NCBI GenBank assembly: GCA_015068305.1
Contig: SVKV01000001.1
Span: forward strand, 62,001 to 126,000
Length of the DNA: 64,000 bases
Direction of reading: 5' to 3'
DNA from: Oscillospiraceae bacterium
GTDB lineage: Bacteria; Bacillota; Clostridia; Oscillospirales; Oscillospiraceae
Shown: in pieces, positions 41,242 through 49,425 of the stretch
Position numbering within the stretch: the stretch's first letter is position 1
Layout: each line of letters opens with the position of its first letter
The notes under the pieces: model-generated
Told to the model about the DNA's origin: nothing
Databases searched by the model: none
Seen by the model: the letters and a program-made list of their open reading frames with translations, nothing else
Made by a program: the position numbers and the translations under genes

Positions 41242-42627
41242 TTATTCTGCGGACTTACGCGCAGTAAGAGTGCTTTCGATCTCGGGCATTTTCTTGTTGA
41301 GCTTGCTCAGGAAAATTGCACACACGATCAGCAGAACCATCAGAACCAGAGGAACAATGCTGTAGAGCACGCGGATCATGGTAATCGCGCTTTCCGGCTG
41401 TACGGCGGTGCCATCCGTGGAGCTGATGAAGCCGGCAGCAGAGAGCAGGAAGCCAGTCATTGCTCCACCCAGGCCCTGGCCGATCTGGGATGCAAAGTTA
41501 TTGGAAACCACGGTGGTGGTAGAGTCCAGACGGGGCAGACCCAGATATTCATTGTAAGTGGACAGATCCATCAGAATCAGGCCACCCAGATAGGACAGAG
41601 GCAGGGTTACAACAGCGGTCATAATGCCGGCAACCAGCAGCATAGGGATGTTGCTTCCGGCAAAGAAGCACAGGCCATAGCCAACGCAAGCCAGAACTGC
41701 AGTAGCAGCAATGATCTGGGGTGCGCTAAACTTCTTCAGCAGCAGAGGCATAAACAGCATCAGAGGCAGGATCATGATGGAGAACACACTGAAGATACCC
41801 ATGATGGAGGTATTGCCCACCACATAAGTAAAGTAATAGGAAGAAACACCCAGACTGGTGATGCAGTTATAGGCCATCATAACACCGGCATACAGCCAGA
41901 CATACTTATTACTTGCGATCATCTTAAAAATGGTCTTCAGGCTTACCTTGTCATGCTGGAGACCTGCATCGATGGAGGGATCTTCCTTAATGAACAGGAA
42001 ACGGGGCAGACCCAGCAGAAGCATGGGCAGGCCATAGATCAGAATCAGCTGACGCCATCCGGCCAAAGAGGTCGCAATGCTGCTCATCAGAACAGGGAAG
42101 GTCATGGAAACGACCATGGAGCCTGCCATAGTGATAAAGCCGCCGTAGGAACCCAGCTTACCCACCACTGTGCGGTTGGCGCTGAAAGCGCGGATCATAT
42201 AGGGCTGCTGAGCCGCAGTACGGAAGGTGTTGAACACGCCGAAAGCAAAGGTGTACATGAAGAACACCCACACGTTTTTCAGTGCACTGTTCCAACCGGC
42301 GGGGGTGTAAAACATCAGAATGGTGCAGATCCAAAGGCCAAGAATACCCAGCTCGTAGGGACGAACCTTGCCCCACTTGGTGACCTTGGAATTATCCACC
42401 ACGTAGCAGCAGATCAGGTCAGTGATCGCATCCACGATGTTGCTCAGCAGCAGAATGGTACCTACGGTTGCCGGATTCATGCCCAGATAGTTGGTGCAGA
42501 ACAGGGTCAGGTAGCTGTTGACGATGACAAAGCATGCTGCGCTGGAAACATCAGATGCTTTCCATGCCAGCAATCTGCCAAAGCCAAGTTTATTGGGATT
42601 TTTTACTTTTGTTTTGCCAAATGCCAT
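41242..42627 (-). CDS. GPH-family sugar:cation symporter (arabinoside module)
   Basis: A 461-residue membrane protein with about 12 hydrophobic helices, of the glycoside-pentoside-hexuronide:cation symporter group within the major facilitator superfamily. The usual marks are present: NIVDAITDLICCYVVD near the N-terminus, a charged KWGKVRPYELG loop and the central loop before KTIFKMI. ATG 42627 follows AAGGAGC. Placed between a GH2 enzyme and araB, it should import an arabinose-containing glycoside or arabinose itself. Confidence 0.85.
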   Translation of the reverse strand: MAFGKTKVKNPNKLGFGRLLAWKASDVSSAACFVIVNSYLTLFCTNYLGMNPATVGTILLLSNIVDAITDLICCYVVDNSKVTKWGKVRPYELGILGLWICTILMFYTPAGWNSALKNVWVFFMYTFAFGVFNTFRTAAQQPYMIRAFSANRTVVGKLGSYGGFITMAGSMVVSMTFPVLMSSIATSLAGWRQLILIYGLPMLLLGLPRFLFIKEDPSIDAGLQHDKVSLKTIFKMIASNKYVWLYAGVMMAYNCITSLGVSSYYFTYVVGNTSIMGIFSVFSIMILPLMLFMPLLLKKFSAPQIIAATAVLACVGYGLCFFAGSNIPMLLVAGIMTAVVTLPLSYLGGLILMDLSTYNEYLGLPRLDSTTTVVSNNFASQIGQGLGGAMTGFLLSAAGFISSTDGTAVQPESAITMIRVLYSIVPLVLMVLLIVCAIFLSKLNKKMPEIESTLTARKSAE

Positions 42628-42713
42628 GATAAACGCTCCTTTTCTTTTTATAAAGGGTGATTCCATCACCCGAATTTATGTTTTGGATAGGCTGTCCAAG
42701 CTTCGAACAATGC

Positions 42714-44933
42714 TTATTTATGGATGCCGTTCAGCGCGGTGTTTAGCCTGTGAACAAATTCCGGGGTGACCAGTGGGCCCATCTGCTTGATGCTGGCTTC
42801 CACACTCATTTTTTCCATCATGGCCAGCATTTCGGGAGGCAGCTGGACATTCTTTGCCACATCACCGTAGGCTTCCAGAATTTTCTCCTGCAAGGGTGCC
42901 ATCATTTCTTCCAGCACAGCAGCCGCTTCCGGGTTGGCTTTCACATCACCCATGCTGTCTTTGATGGAGAAGAAGCCGTCCTTCACGATCTCATCCTCCC
43001 GGTCAAACCAGTTTGTGACAGAGGTACCGGGCTTGATGTAGTCCTGCCGGGGGTTGTCTACCTTCCGGATGGTGACGGAGTCGGTTAGCTCACCGGAGAC
43101 GGCTGTAACGGTATGCTCGCCGGAGATGGGGACACGGAAGATAAAGATCTTATCTCCCTGCTGTGTGCCCATTTCCTTGCCATCCACGATCAGGGAAACG
43201 GACGGCTGATTGGAGTATACCTTGACCTCGGTTTCGTTCTCTGTACGATCTGTATAGCGGCCGCCGCAGACATGGACGAAGGGCTCTTTGCTCAAGTAGG
43301 CTTTGTAGATGTAGAAGGCATCCTTCTTTGTCTTACGGTCAAAGGTGACAAGACCCTTCTGGTTCTGACCGGGCTTGCCGCCCTCATCCCGGCCGTCAGC
43401 GCCGAAGTCAAACATATTCCAGCAGTGCATTGCCCAGATATAGGGACGCTCAGACCACATTTTCAGCAGATGCTCATGGTAAACAGCCTGATAGGGCTCG
43501 CTCCAGTCGCCTTTTTCCGGCTTGCCATTCTGGTGCTGGGGGTTGGCATCCGCACCGTACTCAGACAGACCAATGACGGAATTCGGATGTGCCGCATGGT
43601 AGCTGTCGAACCATGCATTGTTCTGCTCTAGCTCGCCCACATACCAGCCGTAGTACAGGTTGAAGCTGCGGATATCGGGCAGCTGCACAAAAGGATCGTC
43701 AGCACTCAGCATGAAAGCGTGAGCAGCCGCTGTGGGGCGGGTGCTGTCCAGAGCGTGGCAGAGATCGTTCAGCCGCTGGTGGTTCTTTACCAGATCCTCT
43801 GTCACACCGCCGGTGACGGTAATTTCATTGCTCAGCGCCCAACAGATGATAGATGGGTGGTTGTAGTTTTGCTCAATGAGCTCGGTCATCTGAGAAACAG
43901 TGTTTTCATTGGCCTCGCTCATGTGCTCTGTGATGTAGGGGATCTCCGCCCAGACGATCAGACCCTTCTCGTCGCACAGATCGTAGACATACTGGTCGTG
44001 CTGATAGTGGGCAAGACGAACGGTGTTTGCACCCATTTCCAGCAGCAGTGCAATATCCTCTTCGTGCTCCTGCTTTGTCAGCGCATTACCCAGACCCTGC
44101 CGGTCCTGATGCCGGGCAGCACCACAGAGGCGAATGTTTTTCCCGTTCAGGAAAAAGCCCTCATCCGGGGTAAAAGCAATGGTGCGGCAGCCAAAACGGG
44201 AGGAAATCGTGTCGTTTCCATCCAGCACCGCCTTGGCAGTGTACAGATAAGGATCCTCCACACCGTTCCAAAGATGCACATTTTCCAGAGTAAATACGGC
44301 CCGGGCGCTTCCATTTTTCACGGTGGCGGTCTTCTCGACGCCGTCAACGCTGAATGTAACCTCGTTGCCGCCCGTGACCATGGCTTCTACGGTTACCTCA
44401 GCGGATTTCAGATCCTCACTGACCTTGGGTGTCACCCGGATGCCGGGAGCGCCGAAATGATCCAGTACAAAATGATCCTTGGGCACGGTAATCAGATTTA
44501 CATCCCGATAGAGTCCGCCGTAGAAGGTAAAGTCCGCTTTCTGGGGATATACTTTGCGGGTATAGCTGTTGTCCACGCTGACGGTCAGCAGGTTTTCCTG
44601 TCCCACAGGCTTCAGCGCGGGAGTCAGATTTGTCCGGAAGGTGCTGTAACCGCCCTCATGGCGGATGAGCTTCACGCCGTTGAGGAAGACCTCACAGACC
44701 ATCGCTGCGCCCCGGAATTCGATCCAGAGCTCACTTTTATCCAATCTGGGGGTAACCAGCTTTTTGGCATACCAGCACAATCCCCGGTAATAATCGTTGC
44801 CACCGTCCTGCCCGTCCTCGGCATTCCATGTATGGGGAAGCTGAACCGATTGGCCTAAGGAAAGTGCGACCTCTCCGCTGACATTGTTCCGAAGGAAAAA
44901 CCAGCCATCGTTGATATTCGCGATCGTTCTCAT
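42714..44933 (-). CDS. Glycoside hydrolase family 2 (beta-galactosidase/arabinosidase type)
   Basis: A 739-residue cytoplasmic GH2 enzyme without signal peptide. The jelly-roll domain (LPHTWNAEDGQDGGNDYYRG), an Ig-like domain and the TIM barrel are in the usual order. The acid/base is Glu370 in ALSNEI and the nucleophile is Glu458 in GLSEYGAD. A C-terminal helical extension of about 90 residues follows, shared in kind with the GH2 at 54330. Placed first in the araBAD operon, the substrate may be an alpha-L-arabinopyranoside or a beta-galactoside; these cannot be separated by eye. GAGGTGAT precedes the ATG. It diverges from the AraC-type regulator. Confidence 0.88.
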   Translation of the reverse strand: MRTIANINDGWFFLRNNVSGEVALSLGQSVQLPHTWNAEDGQDGGNDYYRGLCWYAKKLVTPRLDKSELWIEFRGAAMVCEVFLNGVKLIRHEGGYSTFRTNLTPALKPVGQENLLTVSVDNSYTRKVYPQKADFTFYGGLYRDVNLITVPKDHFVLDHFGAPGIRVTPKVSEDLKSAEVTVEAMVTGGNEVTFSVDGVEKTATVKNGSARAVFTLENVHLWNGVEDPYLYTAKAVLDGNDTISSRFGCRTIAFTPDEGFFLNGKNIRLCGAARHQDRQGLGNALTKQEHEEDIALLLEMGANTVRLAHYQHDQYVYDLCDEKGLIVWAEIPYITEHMSEANENTVSQMTELIEQNYNHPSIICWALSNEITVTGGVTEDLVKNHQRLNDLCHALDSTRPTAAAHAFMLSADDPFVQLPDIRSFNLYYGWYVGELEQNNAWFDSYHAAHPNSVIGLSEYGADANPQHQNGKPEKGDWSEPYQAVYHEHLLKMWSERPYIWAMHCWNMFDFGADGRDEGGKPGQNQKGLVTFDRKTKKDAFYIYKAYLSKEPFVHVCGGRYTDRTENETEVKVYSNQPSVSLIVDGKEMGTQQGDKIFIFRVPISGEHTVTAVSGELTDSVTIRKVDNPRQDYIKPGTSVTNWFDREDEIVKDGFFSIKDSMGDVKANPEAAAVLEEMMAPLQEKILEAYGDVAKNVQLPPEMLAMMEKMSVEASIKQMGPLVTPEFVHRLNTALNGIHK

Positions 44934-45039
44934 AGCATCACCTCTTTTGTAGCTGATTACATGATATCAGAGGGGATAAAAATGCTGTAGCAAGATTTTT
45001 GCTTTTTTTACAAAATTCTGCGACAGTCTGATTACTAAA

Positions 45040-45079
45040 CGAAAAAATGGTTGCCAGAGCGAAAAAACTACTGCATAAT
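45040..45079 (+). promoter_or_regulatory. AraC-regulator promoter with CGAAAAAA half-sites
   Basis: CGAAAAAA occurs at 45040-45047 and 45060-45067, a 20-base direct repeat as expected for the two DNA-binding helices of an AraC-type protein. A promoter TTGCCA (45051-45056), 17 bases, CATAAT (45074-45079) overlaps both copies and precedes the regulator gene. Confidence 0.6.
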
Positions 45080-45100
45080 AAAGAAAAGGGGGCGCGCATT

Positions 45101-46324
45101 ATGACCATCGATGAAAAGCTTGAATTATACGAAGGAATGCTGCAGTGCGGAAACACGGTTTATGTCTGGCAGTATGATGCCGACGGGCAGCTTTTAAGCT
45201 CCAACTGCCCGGATGAAGCTGCTCTCGGCGGTATGTTTCAGGTGTTTGGTTGCAAGGAGGAAATGTACCGCATATGTGACACCGTTTCCGGTCCGGTGAT
45301 GCTGAGTTCCATTCTGGGGGACAGCTGGTTCGCGGATTTTCTGTGGGAGGATAGGCAGATGAAGCGGGCCGTGGTTGTAGGCCCATTCCTGTCGGACAGC
45401 ATAAGCCTTCGCAAGCTGGAAGAATCGGTCCAAAAAATCAGTATGGGGAACACGGCGGTTATGAGCCTATCCGCTCAGCGGGAACTGCTGCGGGCGCTGG
45501 ATAAGATAAATGCCATCATTCCCACCACCCAGATCCAATTTGCTCTGATGCTCCACTACTGCCTGACCGGCGAACAAATCGGCAAAAGCGGCATTGAGTT
45601 TGCCGATGCAGAAATCGTGCCGGAGCAAAGCACAGAGCGCATTAAAAAGGATCGGAATAAGGTATGGGCCTATGAGCAGGGCCTGATGCGCATGGTGCGG
45701 GAAGGCGATTTGAACTTCAAGCAGGCTGTGGACAATTCCGCATCCATCAGCGACGGCATCGGTATGACCTCCGGATCCGCCATGCGAAAAGGGAAGAATT
45801 CCGTGATCGTCTATATTTCCCTGGTATGCCGGGCGGCCATTGAAGGTGGCCTGTCCCCGGAGGTGGCATACCCTCTGGGCGATGCCTATATCCAAAGTGT
45901 GGAGAATGTCACTTCCCCCGGAGAGCTGGGTGTCATCAGCAACACGATGTATGCCGATTTTATTCAGCGTGTCCATAACCTGCGGGTGAATCCCAATTAC
46001 TCCAAACCTATACAGATTGCCTGTGACTACATCGAGCAAAATGCCGAGGGTGACCTGAGTATGGAAGCCATCGCCGCCCGGGCAGGCTACTCAAGTTATT
46101 ATCTCTCTCGGAAATTCAAAGAAGAGGTGCACACCTCCATCAACGATTACATCAAGATTGTTAAAGTGGAGCGGGCAAAGTTCCTCCTGGGCTGCACCCA
46201 GGATAGCATTCAGGAGATTGCCGAAAAGCTACATTTCTGTTCCCGCAGTTATTTTGGCGAAACTTTCCGCAAAATTGTGGGCTGCTCCCCGGTGGAATAC
46301 CGAGAAAAATACAAAAGAGGATAG
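45101..46324 (+). CDS. AraC-family transcriptional regulator
   Basis: A 407-residue regulator. The C-terminal ~100 residues are a double helix-turn-helix AraC domain: MEAIAARAGYSSYYLSRKFKEE for the first and IQEIAEKLHFCSRSYFGETFRK for the second. The N-terminal ~300 residues are a helical, probably ligand-sensing part of a kind found in Clostridia sugar loci (a PocR-like sensory feel near the start, GMLQCGNTVYVW). The ATG at 45101 follows AAAGGGGG and lies behind its promoter. It diverges from the araBAD operon and faces GH43, so it probably controls both. Confidence 0.88.
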   Translation: MTIDEKLELYEGMLQCGNTVYVWQYDADGQLLSSNCPDEAALGGMFQVFGCKEEMYRICDTVSGPVMLSSILGDSWFADFLWEDRQMKRAVVVGPFLSDSISLRKLEESVQKISMGNTAVMSLSAQRELLRALDKINAIIPTTQIQFALMLHYCLTGEQIGKSGIEFADAEIVPEQSTERIKKDRNKVWAYEQGLMRMVREGDLNFKQAVDNSASISDGIGMTSGSAMRKGKNSVIVYISLVCRAAIEGGLSPEVAYPLGDAYIQSVENVTSPGELGVISNTMYADFIQRVHNLRVNPNYSKPIQIACDYIEQNAEGDLSMEAIAARAGYSSYYLSRKFKEEVHTSINDYIKIVKVERAKFLLGCTQDSIQEIAEKLHFCSRSYFGETFRKIVGCSPVEYREKYKRG

Positions 46325-46328
46325 TACA

Positions 46329-46358
46329 ATCCCGCCTGTGATTTTTCACAGGCGGGAT
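46329..46358. terminator. Bidirectional terminator
   Basis: A perfect 12-bp stem ATCCCGCCTGTG / CACAGGCGGGAT with a T-rich loop, between the convergent AraC-type regulator and GH43 genes. Confidence 0.85.
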
Positions 46359-46362
46359 CACT

Positions 46363-47925
46363 TTATATAAATTGAATGTCCAGCAGCTCGCAGCGCTCCG
46401 CTCCCCGGAAGTGCAGATACAGCGCTCTGTCGCCTTTGGCCGAAAAGGTCAGAGACTCAGTATGCCAATCACCGTTTGCGCAGAAGCTGATCTCGCCCTG
46501 CTTTTCGTCATCAGTATACACATCAAAGCAACCGCTGCCGCCGCGGACGGTGACGGTAAGCTTCGTTTCGCCGGTGAAGGCGAAGTACTTAAATCCAATC
46601 ATGGTGCCATCCATGATATTTGCAATGAACCGCTGGGCATCCTTCCCCTCACCGGAATGGGTGATATAAGGGATATCCGCATTGACCACGCGGTTGGTGG
46701 CATGGGGCATATGGCCGTTGGTCAGGTTGCAGGCGATCGCAGCCGGATAGGTGCCCTGAGGGATCAGTGCACGGTCATTCAGACCGCGGCTGGTGCACTC
46801 TGCCTGGGCGATGGAGCCGTCGGGGAGAATGGTCACTTTTTCCGCGCAGGCCTGACGGGAATAGGTGGAGTTGTGGGTCTGCCGATGGTAGAAAATGTAC
46901 CATTGACCGTTCACGCATTCCAGACTGCCGTGGTTGTTGGCGGTCATGTTCAGCCGGTCCTCCGGCTTTCTCCCCTTTAGGCCAACGTCACCGTTGGAGT
47001 TCAGGATTCCACGGTATACGAATCCACGATCGGGATATTTGCTTGTGGCATAGCTGAGCATGTTGCTGTTTTCATCGGAGTAAATGAAATAATACAGATC
47101 GCCGATCTTTCGGATACTGGCGGCTTCGTAGAACGCATGACCCTCGAAGTCCGTACCGAAGGACATGAACTGTCCCGGGACGATTCGTGTCGGTTCCGAG
47201 ATGACGGTAAGCATATCATCGGCAAGGACGGCGTGGTTTGCACCCATCACATCCTCCTGATCCGCCAGCAGCTGCTCCGGGGTGCGGTGGAACATCATTT
47301 GTTCCACATTCACCAGAAAATGGCGGATCGTCTGCTTATCCAGCTTCTTGAGCTGCGCCAATTGCTCGCTTGCGTTTCTGCCTGCTTCCTCACCGCCATG
47401 GGCACCGGCTGCGACCATGGAAAGTGACCAGCCATAGTAAAGGCGAATCACGCCGTCATCATTGATCACCGCGGGGTCAGCCGGCAGGTAGCGAAGGAAG
47501 GGTGTTCCGTCGGGGTTGCGCAGAAAGCCGTAGTATTGGTATTTCCCGGCAGGGGTATCACATACTGCTACACCCACAGCGGTATTATGGCCATCGCCGG
47601 TATTTCCAATGCCGCCGCTGACGGTATAATACAGGTAGTAACGTCCGTCATTGCCCTGAACCACATCCGGTGCGTAGAGGTCCGCGAAATCGCCTTTGAC
47701 TCGGGGATCCTGAGCTGCTTCATAAATAATTCCTTCGTAGCGCCAATCGGATAGATCCTCCAGCGGCGCAGACCAGCCTACATAATTCCCCTCGGCACAA
47801 TATCGCTGCCCGCCTTCGGTATCATGGGAGCCAAACAGATAGAGCCGATCCCCGAATACATGGGGTTCTCCATCAGGAATGTACTCCCAGAGAGGAAGGA
47901 AGGGATTAAAGACCTGTTTTTTCAT
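46363..47925 (-). CDS. Glycoside hydrolase family 43 (arabinosidase/xylosidase)
   Basis: A 520-residue protein with a five-bladed propeller of GH43 type. Catalytic acids lie in IPDGEPHVFGDRLYLFGSHD (base), DLYAPDVVQG (modulator) and the NNHGSLE region (acid). A C-terminal beta-sandwich of CBM6-like form (from about residue 400, with GGSGCFDVYTDDEKQG) follows. No signal peptide is seen, so it acts on imported oligosaccharides. ATG 47925 has GGAGGTG upstream. In this setting alpha-L-arabinofuranosidase is the likely activity, feeding araBAD. Confidence 0.85.
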   Translation of the reverse strand: MKKQVFNPFLPLWEYIPDGEPHVFGDRLYLFGSHDTEGGQRYCAEGNYVGWSAPLEDLSDWRYEGIIYEAAQDPRVKGDFADLYAPDVVQGNDGRYYLYYTVSGGIGNTGDGHNTAVGVAVCDTPAGKYQYYGFLRNPDGTPFLRYLPADPAVINDDGVIRLYYGWSLSMVAAGAHGGEEAGRNASEQLAQLKKLDKQTIRHFLVNVEQMMFHRTPEQLLADQEDVMGANHAVLADDMLTVISEPTRIVPGQFMSFGTDFEGHAFYEAASIRKIGDLYYFIYSDENSNMLSYATSKYPDRGFVYRGILNSNGDVGLKGRKPEDRLNMTANNHGSLECVNGQWYIFYHRQTHNSTYSRQACAEKVTILPDGSIAQAECTSRGLNDRALIPQGTYPAAIACNLTNGHMPHATNRVVNADIPYITHSGEGKDAQRFIANIMDGTMIGFKYFAFTGETKLTVTVRGGSGCFDVYTDDEKQGEISFCANGDWHTESLTFSAKGDRALYLHFRGAERCELLDIQFI

Positions 47926-48002
47926 ATGGCACACCTCCATTGTTTTGTTTCAGTATATCAGCCAATCCCGGAGGTGAATAGCCAATATTTGGGGTATTTT
48001 AT

Positions 48003-48049
48003 CGTTTTTTCGTTTCTTTGCGGTATTCAGCGAAAAAACAGCAAAGAAA
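48003..48049. promoter_or_regulatory. Inverted GTTTTTTCG / CGAAAAAAC operator between GH43 and GH1
   Basis: GTTTTTTCG (48004-48012) and CGAAAAAAC (48031-48039) are perfect inverted copies. Outer and inner TTTCTTTGC / GCAAAGAAA blocks extend the symmetry. The same AGCGAAAAAAC string is found at the regulator's own promoter (45058-45068), so a shared AraC-type regulator is likely to bind both. Confidence 0.55.
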
Positions 48050-48123
48050 GCAAGATTCTTGCTTGCGGCTTTTCCTCCAATGCGGTACTCTTTTATTAGA
48101 AATCTATATTGGGAGGTAATATC

Positions 48124-49422
48124 ATGTCCTTTCCGAAAGACTTTTTGATCGGTGCTGCCACCGCTGCCCATCAGGTGGAGGGCAACAACATTCATAGCGA
48201 CTACTGGGCACAGGAACAGATGCCCCATTCCGGCTTCGCAGAGCCCAGTCTGGACGCCTGCGACCACTATAACCGCTTTGAAGAGGACATTGCCCTGCTG
48301 GCAAAGGCGGGATTGAATGCCTACCGCTTCAGCATCGAGTGGGCCCGTATTGAGCCGGAAGAAGGTCGGTTCGATCCGGCGGAGGTGGAGCATTACCGCC
48401 AGGTAATCGCCTGCTGCAAGGCAAACGGCGTGGAACCCATCGTAACACTGCACCATTTCTCCAGCCCCGTGTGGCTGATCCGCAAGGGCGGCTGGGAGGC
48501 CGAAACTGTGGTGGAGGACTTTGCTCGTTATGCTGCCTTTGTGACAAAAGAGCTGGGCAGCGAACTGCATTATATCTGTACCATCAACGAGGCGAATATG
48601 GGTATTCAGGTGGCTGCGGTTGCCAAGCGCTATATGCAGCAGATGATGGCTGCTGCTGCGAAAATGAAAGCCGGGCAGGCAGATTCCAGTGTGCAGGTCG
48701 GCATCAATCTGGAACAGCTGATGGCAAACCAGAAGCTTACGGCAGAAGAAAATGTGGCTGCATTCGGTACACCCAACCCCCAGACCTTTGTTTCCGGCCG
48801 CACCCCGGAGGGTGACATTTTGGTGATGAAGGCCCATCAGGCTGCGAAGAAGGCGATCAAAGAACGGTTCCCGGATATGAAGGTAGGTCTGACGCTGAGC
48901 CTGCACGATATGCAGCCCCTGCCCGGCGGCGAGGCGGCTGCCCAAAAGGAATGGGACGACGAACTGCTGCACTACCTTCCCTACATCGAAAACGACGATT
49001 TTCTGGGCGTTCAGAACTACACCCGCACCCGGTTCGATGAAAACGGAACCCTGCCGGCGCCGGACGGGGCGGAAACCACCCAGATGGGCTACGAATACTA
49101 TCCCGAAGCCATTGGAAATGTCATTCGGGAAGTTTCCAAGGTGTTCCATAACGACCTGATCGTCACCGAAAACGGAGTCGCCACCGCCGACGACACCCGC
49201 CGGGTGGAATACATCCGCCGCGCGCTTGACGGTGTGCAGGCCTGTGTGGACGAGGGCATTCCCGTGAAAGGCTACTACTATTGGAGTCTGATGGATAATT
49301 TTGAATGGCAGAAGGGCTTTGCGATGCAGTTTGGACTGATTGCCGTGGACCGCAAAAACGGACAGACCCGTATCCCCAAGGAAAGCCTTCGCTTCCTGGG
49401 CAGCTACACGAAGGGAGAATAA
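48124..49422 (+). CDS. Glycoside hydrolase family 1 beta-glycosidase
   Basis: A 432-residue GH1 enzyme, slightly shorter than the usual 440-480. N-terminal FPKDFLIGAATAAHQVEG is the family signature. The acid/base is Glu156 in CTINEAN and the nucleophile is Glu349 in IVTENGVAT. YRFSIEWARIEPEEG and YYYWSLMDNFEW complete the active site. It lacks signal peptide. ATG 48124 has GGGAGGT upstream. It should cleave a beta-glucoside, galactoside or fucoside brought in by the symporters. It is cotranscribed with the GH2 gene starting four bases after its stop. Confidence 0.92.
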   Translation: MSFPKDFLIGAATAAHQVEGNNIHSDYWAQEQMPHSGFAEPSLDACDHYNRFEEDIALLAKAGLNAYRFSIEWARIEPEEGRFDPAEVEHYRQVIACCKANGVEPIVTLHHFSSPVWLIRKGGWEAETVVEDFARYAAFVTKELGSELHYICTINEANMGIQVAAVAKRYMQQMMAAAAKMKAGQADSSVQVGINLEQLMANQKLTAEENVAAFGTPNPQTFVSGRTPEGDILVMKAHQAAKKAIKERFPDMKVGLTLSLHDMQPLPGGEAAAQKEWDDELLHYLPYIENDDFLGVQNYTRTRFDENGTLPAPDGAETTQMGYEYYPEAIGNVIREVSKVFHNDLIVTENGVATADDTRRVEYIRRALDGVQACVDEGIPVKGYYYWSLMDNFEWQKGFAMQFGLIAVDRKNGQTRIPKESLRFLGSYTKGE

Positions 49423-49425
49423 TCT

